Positions 35,209 to 43,590 of a stretch of 64,000 bases of DNA are shown here, in pieces. This DNA comes from Arthrobacter sp. FW305-BF8 (GTDB lineage: Bacteria; Actinomycetota; Actinomycetes; Actinomycetales; Micrococcaceae), in assembly GCF_021789315.1 (NCBI RefSeq), contig NZ_CP084561.1, positions 1,798,001 to 1,862,000 of the forward strand. Direction: 5' to 3'. The notes under the pieces are model-generated. The model had not been told where the DNA came from. It saw nothing but the letters and a program-made list of their open reading frames with translations, and made no database searches. Each line of letters starts with the position of its first letter. Position 1 is the stretch's first letter. The position numbers were made by a program, and so were the translations under genes.

Positions 35209-35688
35209 ATGGACCAGCCGCCACCGGGCACAGCGCCCCAGCCAAGTACAGCGCACGAGGCACTGGAGATCTTCGTCGGGCGCTGGCTGGGAACCACCGA
35301 GCTGGCTGCCTCGCCGTGGGGTCCGGCTCGCACCGCCGAAGCGGAGGTGACGTTCACCCGCGGCGCCGGAGGGTTCGCCGTCGTCCAGTCCTACCGCCAT
35401 ACCGAAGCCGACGGCACGCACTTTGAGGGCCACGGGGTCTTCACGGTGGATCCCGACCACGACGAAACGCTCTGGTATTACGTCGACAGCATGGGCCGGC
35501 CCCCGTCAGCCCCGGCCCGGGGCGTCTGGCACGACTCGACCCTCACGGTGGAGCGGCACAGCGACCGCGGCACCGCCCGCCACACTTTCCGGGTGGACCA
35601 GGGCGTGCTGACCCACACGGCTGAACTGCGGCTGGGGGAGACCCAGGACTTCCAGCCGTTCATGACCTCGATCTGTCACCGCGCCTGA
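35209..35688 (+). CDS. DUF1579-like protein
   Basis: 159 residues from the second of two adjacent ATGs, chosen because GGAGG (35200-35204) lies 4 nt upstream. Features: HEALEIFVGRWLGTTEL near the N terminus, YRHTEADGTHFEGHGVFTVD, WYYVDSMG and a C-terminal FQPFMTSICHR. This is the pattern of DUF1579, a lipocalin-like beta-barrel of unknown ligand. It lies 29 bp after the M16 gene and is probably in its operon. Confidence 0.65.
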   Translation: MDQPPPGTAPQPSTAHEALEIFVGRWLGTTELAASPWGPARTAEAEVTFTRGAGGFAVVQSYRHTEADGTHFEGHGVFTVDPDHDETLWYYVDSMGRPPSAPARGVWHDSTLTVERHSDRGTARHTFRVDQGVLTHTAELRLGETQDFQPFMTSICHRA

Positions 35689-35717
35689 ATCAGCGCCGCG
35701 GTATATGTCCGCGGCGG

Positions 35718-35999
35718 TCAGCCCACCAGCTCGATGACCCGGGTCTGCGGGGAACCGGACAGGGCGGGAGCGACATCGGGGGAGTTCCACACAGTTTCCC
35801 GCAGCTTGGTCAGGAACGCCTCGGCCTGCTCGCGGCGCTCGAAGTCCAGTTCCACCACGATGTATCTGTCGTCCCCAACGGGACGGCCGATCCGGTGGGC
35901 CACGACGCCGGAACCAGCCCGGTCTGCGGGGTCACGGTCAAAGACAGCCTTCCACGTTGCGAAGTCCTTGACGGCGTGTTCAATCTGCAGGGCGAACAT
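35718..35999 (-). CDS. Small ABM-like (dimeric alpha-beta barrel) protein
   Basis: 93 residues from the ATG at 35999, with AGGAG 7 nt upstream. The pattern FALQIEHAVKDFATWKAVFD, VVAHRIGRPVGDDRYIVVELDFE and AFLTKLRETVW is that of a ferredoxin-like dimeric alpha-beta barrel, as in antibiotic-biosynthesis monooxygenase-like or cyclase-like proteins. No catalytic residue set is recognised, so the reaction is left open. It lies alone between DUF1579 (convergent) and the repeat array upstream. Confidence 0.65.
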   Translation of the reverse strand: MFALQIEHAVKDFATWKAVFDRDPADRAGSGVVAHRIGRPVGDDRYIVVELDFERREQAEAFLTKLRETVWNSPDVAPALSGSPQTRVIELVG

Positions 36000-36162
36000 T
36001 CCAGATCTCCTTTGGCTGGCCCCGGCTTCATTCCGGCCGGTCCATCCCGGCGCGGTGAATGGCGAGGTACAGCCATGGTAGGCCGCGGCATCCCGTCCCA
36101 CCACCCACCGCGAAGCCCGGTGCCAGGCCGCACGCTCTATCAGTTCCTGCCGGCTTTTCCCC

Positions 36163-36308
36163 GACGCGTCCTCACGTCATGTCGGTTTCTTCTGGACGCT
36201 TCCTCACATCTTGTCGACACGTGAGGAAGCGCTGTTCAAGAGGCGGCGAAACGTGAAAAAGCGTTGGTCTAGAGGCGGCGAAACGTGAAGGAGCGTTGTG
36301 GGCGATCC
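36163..36308. repeat. 32-bp-period repeat array with an internal inversion
   Basis: Five units at exactly 32-bp spacing. Units at 36163 and 36195 read GACGCxTCCTCACxTC; units at 36219, 36251 and 36283 read ACGTGAxxxAGCGxT, the reverse complement of the same core, and the first two of these share the spacer AGAGGCGGCGAA. The switch occurs around GTCGAC (36213-36218). It fills most of the 316-bp gap 36000-36315 between the ABM-like gene (upstream side) and moaD (downstream side), both on the minus strand; nothing else is seen there. Confidence 0.8.
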
Positions 36309-36315
36309 AGGTGGG

Positions 36316-36582
36316 TTAGCCGCCGGCGAAGGGCGGGAGGACGTCCACCACGTCGCCAGCTGCCAGGACGGTGGTCCGGTCCCGGACGGCGACCTCGTTC
36401 AGCAGGAAGCTGCTGCGGGCCAGGATCCTGTCCAGCGGCGGTGTCCCGGCCGGAGGTTCCGGACGGTCGACGTCGAGCACTGCGGCCAGGAGGGACTCCA
36501 CCGTGGATCCGGCGGGAAGTTCGAAGCGCTCTTCATCCATGCCTGCCGCGGCGCGTGCGGCAGCGAAGTATCGTACGTTCAA
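36316..36582 (-). CDS. moaD: Molybdopterin synthase small subunit MoaD-type sulfur carrier
   Basis: 88 residues with a ubiquitin-like fold: NVRYFAAARAAAGMDEE at the start, TVESLLAAV, SSFLLNEVAV, and the mandatory C-terminal Gly-Gly in LPPFAGG that is thiocarboxylated to donate sulfur to precursor Z. It lies 3 bp after moaA on the same strand, while the large subunit gene moaE is about 5 kb away in the same cofactor cluster. Confidence 0.9.
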   Translation of the reverse strand: MNVRYFAAARAAAGMDEERFELPAGSTVESLLAAVLDVDRPEPPAGTPPLDRILARSSFLLNEVAVRDRTTVLAAGDVVDVLPPFAGG

Positions 36583-36585
36583 GGA

Positions 36586-37761
36586 TTAGCCTCCGATGGC
36601 GCTCATGCTGCGGTCCGGCTGGACGAAGTCCGGAGCGTCGAGTCCCACGTGGTCCATGCCGTGGGCTTTGGGCTTCAGCCACATGGCATCCTGCCAGCGT
36701 TCGGCGAGCTGCTCGTCGCTGGCCCCCTGCCTCAGCAGGCCGAGCAGGTCGAATTCCTCGCGGGAGAAGAGGCAGCTCATGATCTTGCCTTCGGCCGTGA
36801 TCCGGGTCCGCCGGCAGTCAGAACAGAAAGGCTCGGTGACCGAGGCGATGATTCCCACGGTTCCCAGCACGGGGGCGTGTGAGTCAGCGGAACTGCCTGG
36901 TGCACCGGAACCGGCAGTCCGGCGTCGTACTTCAAAGCGTTCCGCGGGTGCACCGTCGCGGGCGCGCGGATCCGGGCTCAGCACGAACTCCTCGGAGAGG
37001 AGTTCGCGGATCTCGGCCGCGGTGATCATGTTCCGGCGGGTCCAGCCGTGGTCGGCGTCCAGCGGCATCTGCTCGATGAAGCGCAGTTCGTAGCCGCGCT
37101 CCAGCGCCCAGCCGAGGAGGGACGGCGATTCGGTGTCGTTGATGCCCCGCATCAGCACGGCGTTGAGCTTCACGGGACCGAGGCCGGCGGCCCAGGCGGC
37201 GTCCACCCCGGCGAGGACCCGGTCCAGGAACGGACGCCGTGTCAGTTTGGTGAAAGTTTCCTCGTGCAGGGAGTCAAGGGAGACGTTGATGCGCGTCAGC
37301 CCGGCAGCCTTAAGGGCTGCAGCCTTCCGGTCCAGGCCCACGCCGTTCGTCGTCATGGAAATGGGGAGCTCGGGGTGTGCCTGGCGCAGGGCTCCAATGA
37401 TGCCGACGAGGTCGGCCCGGACCAGGGGTTCGCCGCCGGTCAGGCGCAGCTCGCGCACGCCAAGCAGGTTCACGCCGATGCCAACGATCCGCACGATTTC
37501 CTCGCCGGTCATGACCGCCTGCTTCGAGAGCCACTCCAGCCCCTCGGCCGGCATGCAGTAGGTACAGCGCAGGTTGCACTTGTCCGTCAGCGAAAGCCGC
37601 ATATCGGTCGCCCTGCGGCCGTAGCGGTCCGCGAGGCCGGCGGGAGCGTCAGCCGGGCGGCGGTCGGGGACCCCGGCCGGGCGCGCAGCGGGAAGGGGCT
37701 GCGAACCCGAATCGGGTGCGCCACCTTCGCGGAGCTGCGGTATGCCAAGCTGAACACTCAT
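36586..37761 (-). CDS. moaA: GTP 3',8-cyclase MoaA
   Basis: 391 residues. Radical SAM enzyme for the first step of molybdenum cofactor synthesis (GTP to cyclic pyranopterin precursor, with MoaC). The N-terminal SAM cluster is KCNLRCTYC (Cys 62, 66, 69); the C-terminal GTP-binding cluster is FCSDCRRTRITAEGKIMSC. LRLTGGEPLVR and SMTTNGVGLDRKA are also typical. There is an N-terminal extension of about 45 residues and an insert (about 300-320) rich in Ser/Ala before the C-terminal cluster. It is the first gene of the moaA-moaD minus-strand unit. Confidence 0.96.
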   Translation of the reverse strand: MSVQLGIPQLREGGAPDSGSQPLPAARPAGVPDRRPADAPAGLADRYGRRATDMRLSLTDKCNLRCTYCMPAEGLEWLSKQAVMTGEEIVRIVGIGVNLLGVRELRLTGGEPLVRADLVGIIGALRQAHPELPISMTTNGVGLDRKAAALKAAGLTRINVSLDSLHEETFTKLTRRPFLDRVLAGVDAAWAAGLGPVKLNAVLMRGINDTESPSLLGWALERGYELRFIEQMPLDADHGWTRRNMITAAEIRELLSEEFVLSPDPRARDGAPAERFEVRRRTAGSGAPGSSADSHAPVLGTVGIIASVTEPFCSDCRRTRITAEGKIMSCLFSREEFDLLGLLRQGASDEQLAERWQDAMWLKPKAHGMDHVGLDAPDFVQPDRSMSAIGG

Positions 37762-37902
37762 GACTTCAGGCTACGCCACGATGGGGCGCCGATCACATTC
37801 GGCCCGTCCCGTGACCGGCGGCTGCGGTTGCGGCCCCGGAGGCAATGCGGCCGCCGGGCTGGCGGCGGTGCCGGAATGCGCTGCTGAACCTATGCTGGAA
37901 GG

Positions 37903-39450
37903 GTGAACGGGTCCCAGGAGCCAGGCCGGCACCGGCGCCGGTGGGCTGCGGCCGCAGGCGTGGTGGCAGCCGGCACCGGACTCGTCGCGAGCGAACTCAT
38001 CGCCGGCTTCGTCAGTCCTTCACTTTCCACGATGACCGCCCTGGGCGGCGCCGTCATCGACGCTGTTCCGCCGGGCGTCAAGGACTGGGCCGTTTCCCTC
38101 TTCGGTACAGCGGACAAGCTGGCGTTGCTGGCCGGAATGGCGCTGGGTATCGCAGTCTTCGCTGCCGCGGCAGGTGTCCTCGAGCTACGCCGGCGCTTCG
38201 CGGGTGCGGCCGTCTTTGCAGTCTTCGGCGTCGTGGGCCTGGCCGCAGTCCTGACCCGTGCCCAGGTGACCGCCGCCGCCGTCGTGCTGCCGCTGCTTGC
38301 GGCCGGGATCGGGATTGCGGTGCTGCTGAAGCTGGTCAGGCGCCTGGCTGCCGCGGGTAGCGGGGAGGCCGGCCCGGGACCGGCCCGTCGGGGTTTCTTC
38401 CAGTTGCTGGGAGGCACCGCCGCCGGTGTGCTGGTGGGCGGCGCCGTCGTCACCGTCTGGCGCGGCGGGGCGGCCGGCGTCAACGAGGTCCGGCGGACCC
38501 TGCGGCTGCCCGTGCCGCAGTCCCCGGCGCCGCCCATCCCGGCCGGCGCTGACATCGGGCTCGCGGGAGTCGGCCCACTGGTTACGCCCAATCCCGACTT
38601 CTACCGGATTGACACTGCGCTGTCCGTTCCCGTTCTTGATTCCCGCGAGTGGAGGCTCAAGGTCACCGGGCTGGTGGAACGGGAGGTTGAGCTCACCTTC
38701 GAGGACCTGATGTCGAAGCCCCTGATCGAACGGCACGTGACCATAGCCTGCGTGTCCAACGAGGTGGGCGGCAACCTGATCGGCAACGCACGCTGGTTGG
38801 GCTGGCCGGTGCGGGAACTGCTGGCGATGGCCGGTCCCAAGCCGGACGCGGACATGGTCCTGTCGCGCAGCGCGGACGGCTTTACGGCCAGCACTCCGCT
38901 TGAGGTGCTCACCGACCGCCGTGCTGCACTGCTGGCCGTGGGCATGAACGGCGAACCGCTCCCGCTTGAACACGGCTTCCCCGTGCGGATGATCGTCCCC
39001 GGGTTGTACGGATACGTGTCCGCGACCAAGTGGCTCACCCACCTGAAGGTCACCAGGTTTGCCGACGACGTGGCCTACTGGACGCCGCGCGGCTGGTCGG
39101 AGCGCGGCCCCATCAAGATCTCGTCAAGGGTGGATGTGCCCCGGAACGGAGCCTCGGTACCGGCCGGAAACGTGGCGTTTGGCGGCGTGGCCTGGGCGCA
39201 GCACACCGGAATCGGCAAGGTCGAGCTGCGCGTGGACCGGGGGAGCTGGCAGCCGGCCCGGCTCGCCCCGGGCATCTCGGTGGACACCTGGTACCAGTGG
39301 CAGCTCGGCCTTGACCTGCAGCCCGGGCAGCACGAGGTTCAGGTCCGGGCCACGGACCTGTTGGGCACGGAACAGGCTGAGGAACGCCGTTCCGTGGCAC
39401 CCGACGGTGCCACAGGCTTCCACACCATTAGAGTGGACGTGAAAACGTAG
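37903..39450 (+). CDS. Membrane-anchored molybdopterin oxidoreductase (sulfite oxidase family)
   Basis: 515 residues. The first half of the N terminus is membrane: about five hydrophobic segments between residues 10 and 185. The rest is a sulfite-oxidase-type Moco domain (about 225-410) with the Mo-ligating Cys in VTIACVSNEVGGNLIGNARW, R-x-x-x-x-G-F and W/Y motifs, and GLYGYVSATKWLTHLKV, followed by a dimerisation domain (about 420-510) with GVAWAQHTGIGKVELRVD. No heme domain is seen, so electrons likely pass to another partner. GTG start with TATGCT ending 6 nt upstream (leaderless). Placement in the Moco gene cluster fits its cofactor; substrate unknown. Confidence 0.88.
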   Translation: MNGSQEPGRHRRRWAAAAGVVAAGTGLVASELIAGFVSPSLSTMTALGGAVIDAVPPGVKDWAVSLFGTADKLALLAGMALGIAVFAAAAGVLELRRRFAGAAVFAVFGVVGLAAVLTRAQVTAAAVVLPLLAAGIGIAVLLKLVRRLAAAGSGEAGPGPARRGFFQLLGGTAAGVLVGGAVVTVWRGGAAGVNEVRRTLRLPVPQSPAPPIPAGADIGLAGVGPLVTPNPDFYRIDTALSVPVLDSREWRLKVTGLVEREVELTFEDLMSKPLIERHVTIACVSNEVGGNLIGNARWLGWPVRELLAMAGPKPDADMVLSRSADGFTASTPLEVLTDRRAALLAVGMNGEPLPLEHGFPVRMIVPGLYGYVSATKWLTHLKVTRFADDVAYWTPRGWSERGPIKISSRVDVPRNGASVPAGNVAFGGVAWAQHTGIGKVELRVDRGSWQPARLAPGISVDTWYQWQLGLDLQPGQHEVQVRATDLLGTEQAEERRSVAPDGATGFHTIRVDVKT

Positions 39451-39468
39451 CCCACCAAAGGCCGGACC

Positions 39469-40728
39469 ATGCACAGCCTGCACGAACACAGCACTCACGA
39501 GCTCGGCCAATACACCCACGGCGCGCACAAGAGCGTGGCGGACCATCGGCGCGCGGTCAGGGAGCTCCTCGGTCCGCTGCTGTCCCAGGAGCGGACCGAA
39601 AGGCTTCCGCTGGTCCAGGCCTTGGGCCGCGGGCTGGCGGAGGACGTCACTGCTCCGCTGAGCCTGCCCCCGTTTCCGAACTCCCAGATGGACGGCTTTG
39701 CCATCCGCTCCGCGGACGTGCCCGACGGCGGGGCGAACCTGCGCGTGGCCGCTCCGGTTCCGGCAGGCGCGAAACCCGCGCCGCTGCAGCCGGGCAGCGC
39801 TGTTCCAATCATGACCGGTGCCATGGTGCCCGCCGGGGCAGACGCCGTCGTACCCATTGAACAGGCGGTCCCGTCCATCTTTCCGCCCGAGGGCGAAGAG
39901 GCTGGGGTGAGACTGCCGGCCACGGTTGCCGGGACGTACATCCGGGCCGCCGGAAGCGACATCGAGGCTGGCCAGCAGGCCCTGGCCGCCGGAACCTGCC
40001 TCGGCCCGGCTCAGCTGGGTCTGCTCGCGGCCCTGGGGTTGCCGGAGGTCCTGGTCCACAAGCAGCTTTCGGTCCTGCTGGTAACCACCGGCGACGAAGT
40101 GGTGGAACCCGGGGAACTGCTCGGTGACGGCAAGATCTACGACGCCAACGGCACCCTCCTGGAATCCGCGCTGCGGCAGGCGGGACTTGCCGTGACCCGG
40201 GCGGGCATTTCCGCCGACAGCCCGGATGGCCTGCGTACGCTGCTGCGCACCCACACGTCCGCGGTGGACCTGATTGTCACCACCGGGGGAGTCAGCAAGG
40301 GGGCCTACGAAGTGGTGCGGCAGGCCATGGACGGCCAGGACGTCGCGTTCCAGCACGTGGCCATGCAGCCCGGCGGCCCGCAGGGATTGGGAACGTTCGA
40401 CGGCGTCCCCCTCCTTGCTTTTCCGGGGAACCCCGTCAGCTGCCTCGTCTCCTTTGAGATGTTTCTCCGGCCGGTGCTGGGCGAACTGTTTGGCGCGCCC
40501 GCGCCCAGGCCTGCCGTCCGGGCGCGGCTGGCCCAGCCGCTGACGTCCCCGGCCGGCAAGCACCAGGTCCGGCGCGGGTCCCTGCAGGCTGACGGCACCG
40601 TCCGGCTGCAGGGCGGCGAAAGCTCGCATCTGGTGCAGGCGCTGGCCCACTCCAACGCCTTGGTCCACGTGCCCGCAGGCACTGCCGCTCTCGACGAGGG
40701 CGCCGAAGTGGAAGTATGGATGTTGTGA
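39469..40728 (+). CDS. moeA: Molybdopterin molybdotransferase MoeA (gephyrin-like)
   Basis: 419 residues. MoeA inserts molybdate into adenylylated molybdopterin. Signatures: FPNSQMDGFAIRSAD, IMTGAMVPAGADAVVPIE, the MoCF-binding motif VTTGGVSKGAYEVV and FPGNPVSCLVSFE. Starts 18 bp after the sulfite-oxidase-like gene and runs into moaC, so the four cofactor genes moeA-moaC-mog-moaE follow in one operon. Confidence 0.95.
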   Translation: MHSLHEHSTHELGQYTHGAHKSVADHRRAVRELLGPLLSQERTERLPLVQALGRGLAEDVTAPLSLPPFPNSQMDGFAIRSADVPDGGANLRVAAPVPAGAKPAPLQPGSAVPIMTGAMVPAGADAVVPIEQAVPSIFPPEGEEAGVRLPATVAGTYIRAAGSDIEAGQQALAAGTCLGPAQLGLLAALGLPEVLVHKQLSVLLVTTGDEVVEPGELLGDGKIYDANGTLLESALRQAGLAVTRAGISADSPDGLRTLLRTHTSAVDLIVTTGGVSKGAYEVVRQAMDGQDVAFQHVAMQPGGPQGLGTFDGVPLLAFPGNPVSCLVSFEMFLRPVLGELFGAPAPRPAVRARLAQPLTSPAGKHQVRRGSLQADGTVRLQGGESSHLVQALAHSNALVHVPAGTAALDEGAEVEVWML

Positions 40729-41210
40729 CTGCAGAAAATGACCACGGCGCCCTGACCCACTTGCGCCGTGACGGCACGGCCCAGATGGTGGACGTCTCAG
40801 AAAAACCGGAAACCACCCGCGAGGCCACGGCCACGGCCACGGTCCGCAGCACCGCCGAGGTCCTCGCGCTGCTGGGCACCGGCGGCCTGCCCAAAGGCGA
40901 CGCCCTGGCCGTGGCCCGGGTCGCCGGAATCATGGCGGCCAAGAAAACTCCTGAACTGATCCCGCTGTGCCACCCGCTCCCGATTTCAAAGGTGACTGTC
41001 GACTTTGAACTCGGACCGGAGACCGTGGACATCCTGGCCACGGTCAAGACCCGGGGCGTGACCGGCGTCGAAATGGAGGCTCTGACTGCGGCCTCCGTGG
41101 CGGCGCTGAGCGTCTACGACATGATCAAGGCCGTGGACAAGCACGCTGTCCTCACGGACATCAAGGTCCTGGCCAAGAGCGGCGGCAAGAGCGGGGACTG
41201 GGCCCTGTGA
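40716..41210 (+). CDS. moaC: Cyclic pyranopterin monophosphate synthase MoaC
   Basis: 164 residues. Converts the MoaA product to cPMP. The motifs AQMVDVSEK, KGDALAVARVAGIMAAKKT, PLCHPLPISKV and EMEALTAASVAALSVYDMIKAVD are the MoaC signature with the catalytic Lys/His set intact. Start is ATG 40716 (13-bp overlap with moeA) or GTG 40725, which would give the 4-bp GTGA overlap seen in neighbouring genes. Confidence 0.95.
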   Translation: MDVVTAENDHGALTHLRRDGTAQMVDVSEKPETTREATATATVRSTAEVLALLGTGGLPKGDALAVARVAGIMAAKKTPELIPLCHPLPISKVTVDFELGPETVDILATVKTRGVTGVEMEALTAASVAALSVYDMIKAVDKHAVLTDIKVLAKSGGKSGDWAL

Positions 41211-41734
41211 GCACTCCCGACTCTAAAACCGCGGCACCTCACGTCCACGGCGAGGTCCAGGGCCGCAAGGCCGGCGTGGTGATTGCGTCAACGCGTGCTG
41301 CCTCCGGCGTCTACCAGGACGAGACCGGCCCGGTCATCACTGACTGGCTCACCGAACACGGTTTCGTGCCGTATCCGGTGATGGTGGTGCCCGACGGTGA
41401 ACCGGTGGGCGCCGCGATCCGCGCGCTCCTGACCCAGGAGCCCGCCGTCGTCATCACCAGCGGCGGCACCGGCCTGAGCCCGGACGACCGCACGCCGGAA
41501 ATGACGCTGCCGCTGCTGGACCGCGAAATCCCTGGCATCATGGAGGGCATCCGCCAGGCCGGAACGGCCAAGACGCCGCACGCCATGCTCAGCCGCGGAC
41601 ATGCCGGCGCGGCCGGCAGGACTTTCATCATCAACCTGCCCGGATCACCCAAGGGGGTCATGGACGGTCTCTCCGTCCTGGACCCGGTGATCGGGCACCT
41701 GTGCGACCAGTTGGAGGGCGGACATGGCCACTGA
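41207..41734 (+). CDS. Molybdopterin adenylyltransferase (MogA/MoaB family)
   Basis: 175 residues. It activates molybdopterin by adenylylation before MoeA acts. Starts at GTG within the moaC stop. Core: AGVVIASTRAASGVYQDETG, VITSGGTGLSPDDRTPE (MoCF motif) and INLPGSPKGVMDGL. MogA and MoaB types cannot be safely separated by eye; in this operon it must provide the adenylylation step since MoeA carries the other MoCF domain. Confidence 0.92.
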   Translation: MSTPDSKTAAPHVHGEVQGRKAGVVIASTRAASGVYQDETGPVITDWLTEHGFVPYPVMVVPDGEPVGAAIRALLTQEPAVVITSGGTGLSPDDRTPEMTLPLLDREIPGIMEGIRQAGTAKTPHAMLSRGHAGAAGRTFIINLPGSPKGVMDGLSVLDPVIGHLCDQLEGGHGH

Positions 41735-42191
41735 GGCATCGTTCGAAGTAGTAACCGCGGTGCTCAGCGCCGAACCCATCTCCGTGGACCAGGCCATCGC
41801 GGCCGTGGAGTCCGAGACCGCCGGAGCTGTAGTCAGCTTCAGCGGCGTGGTCCGGAACCACGACGGCGGGAAGCCGGTTGACCGGCTCAGCTACAGCGCC
41901 CATCCGACGGCCCGGAAGGTGCTGGACGACCTCGTGGCGCAGCTGGTGGCCGAACAGGCCGAAGCGGCTGGACCTGGCACAGCTCCGCCGGTCCGGATCT
42001 GGGTCGCGCACCGGGTGGGCCCGCTGGAAATTGGCGACCCTGCCCTCGTCTGCGCCGTTGCGGCCGCCCACCGCGGGCAGGCCTTCGCCGTGTGCTCGGA
42101 GCTGGTGGACCGGGTCAAGGCGCAGGTGCCGATCTGGAAGGAACAGTTCTTCAGCGACGGCACCGTCGAATGGGTCGGGGCAGGGGAATAA
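41724..42191 (+). CDS. moaE: Molybdopterin synthase large subunit MoaE
   Basis: 155 residues. MoaE with MoaD-thiocarboxylate forms the dithiolene of molybdopterin. Seen: AVVSFSGVVRNHDGGK, LSYSAHPTARKVL, IWVAHRVGPLEIGDPAL and the C-terminal KAQVPIWKEQFFSDG with the catalytic Lys residues. It overlaps the preceding gene by 11 bp and ends the operon; 118 bp separate it from dapB. Confidence 0.95.
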   Translation: MATEASFEVVTAVLSAEPISVDQAIAAVESETAGAVVSFSGVVRNHDGGKPVDRLSYSAHPTARKVLDDLVAQLVAEQAEAAGPGTAPPVRIWVAHRVGPLEIGDPALVCAVAAAHRGQAFAVCSELVDRVKAQVPIWKEQFFSDGTVEWVGAGE

Positions 42192-42309
42192 AGGCCGGCA
42201 ACGGCGGGGAATAGAGACCGGCAGCGTCGGGGAAAACGCCGTCCGCGCGTGAGGTAACGCATGCGCCCCGGTTCAGTCCGGCCGCTGCCCGAACGGTAGT
42301 GTTGAAGCC

Positions 42310-43068
42310 ATGACCCAACAACTTCCTGTCGCCGTTCTGGGCGCAAACGGGCGCATGGGCGCCGAGGCCGTGAAAGCTGTGGAGACCGCCCCGGACATGG
42401 TGCTCGTGGCCGCGCTGGGACGCGGCGACTCCCTCGATTCCCTGCTCGACGCCGGTGCCCGGTACGTCGTCGATCTCACCGTTCCGGAAAGCACCGAGGA
42501 GAACGTCCGCTTCGCCGTCGAGAACGGCATGCACGCCGTGGTGGGCACCACGGGCTGGGACCTGGCCAGGCTGGAGTCGCTGGAGACCCTGCTGGCCGGC
42601 CACCCGGAAGTCGGCGTGCTCATAGCACCCAACTTCGCCCTCGGCTCGGTGCTCACGTCGGCGTTTGCCGCCAAGGCATCGAAGTACTTCGAATCCGTGG
42701 AGATCATCGAACTCCACCACCCGGACAAGGTGGATGCGCCCTCCGGTACTGCCGTTCGCACTGCCCAGCTGGTGGCAGCGGAACGCGAGGCGGCCGGTGT
42801 CGGCCCCAGCCCGGACGCCACTACAACTGAACTGGCCGGAGCCCGGGGCTGCGAGGTGGACGGCGTGCGCGTCCACAGCGTCCGGCTCCGCGGGCTCGTG
42901 GCCCATCAGGAAGTCCTCCTCGGCGGGCCGGGGGAGCAGCTGACGCTCCGTCATGATTCATTCGACCGGGCCTCGTTCATGCCCGGGGTCCTCCTGGGTG
43001 TCCGCAACGTTGCCGCCCACCCGGGACTCACCGTCGGACTGGACGGCTACCTGGATCTGGGGCTGTAA
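42310..43068 (+). CDS. dapB: 4-hydroxy-tetrahydrodipicolinate reductase
   Basis: 252 residues, the usual actinobacterial size. NAD(P)H-dependent second step after DapA in the diaminopimelate/lysine pathway. Visible: VAVLGANGRMGAEAV (nucleotide loop), the VVGTTGWDL motif, APNFALGSVL, and ELHHPDKVDAPSGTA (catalytic His/Lys region). TAGTGT at 42297-42302 ends 7 nt before ATG, so the mRNA looks leaderless. dapA and dapF lie elsewhere in this window. Confidence 0.96.
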   Translation: MTQQLPVAVLGANGRMGAEAVKAVETAPDMVLVAALGRGDSLDSLLDAGARYVVDLTVPESTEENVRFAVENGMHAVVGTTGWDLARLESLETLLAGHPEVGVLIAPNFALGSVLTSAFAAKASKYFESVEIIELHHPDKVDAPSGTAVRTAQLVAAEREAAGVGPSPDATTTELAGARGCEVDGVRVHSVRLRGLVAHQEVLLGGPGEQLTLRHDSFDRASFMPGVLLGVRNVAAHPGLTVGLDGYLDLGL

Positions 43069-43072
43069 CGCA

Positions 43073-43561
43073 GTGAAACCGTTTCTTGGCAGGCTGAAGA
43101 CCAACCGCACCAAGATCTGGGTGGGCGCGGTGACGCTCCTGCTGGTCTTCTACCTGGTGGTGTCCCTGCAGCGCTCGGTCCTGCTGCTGACCGATCCCGA
43201 GCCCGTGGCCAAGGCCATCGGCGCGGCGTACCTCGTGCTGCCGGTGATCGGCGCCTGGGCCCTGATCCGGGAACTCCTCTTCGGCGCCAGGACCGAGCAG
43301 ATGGCGCGGGTGCTTGAGGCCGAAGGCGGCCTGCCGGAGGACAACCTGCCCCGCACGCCGGCCGGCCGGATCATCCGGGCTGCGGCGGACCAGGAGTTCG
43401 AGAAATACCGCGCGGAAGCCGAGGCGGCCCCGGGCGACTGGCGGTCCTGGTTCAGGCTCAGCTGTGCCTATGACGCATCGGGTGACCGGAAGCGCGCACG
43501 TTCCTCCATGCGGGATGCCGTGCGGCTGTTCCGTGCCTCCGGCGACGCCGTGGCGCGCTAG
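43073..43561 (+). CDS. Membrane protein with cytosolic TPR-like tail
   Basis: 162 residues from GTG 43073, 4 bp after dapB. Two hydrophobic segments (about 16-36 and 45-66) are followed by a helical soluble tail (WRSWFRLSCAYDASGDRKRARSSMRDAV) that resembles a single tetratricopeptide-type helix pair. Known from synteny as a small conserved membrane protein after dapB in these genera; the function is not established. Confidence 0.65.
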   Translation: MKPFLGRLKTNRTKIWVGAVTLLLVFYLVVSLQRSVLLLTDPEPVAKAIGAAYLVLPVIGAWALIRELLFGARTEQMARVLEAEGGLPEDNLPRTPAGRIIRAAADQEFEKYRAEAEAAPGDWRSWFRLSCAYDASGDRKRARSSMRDAVRLFRASGDAVAR

Positions 43562-43590
43562 CCGGGCAGCCGCCCCAGCGAGAGTCAGGT

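Noticed and set aside
36163..36308. CRISPR-like array
   Set aside because: Only five units, 32-bp period with similar rather than unique spacers, orientation flips midway and no cas genes nearby.
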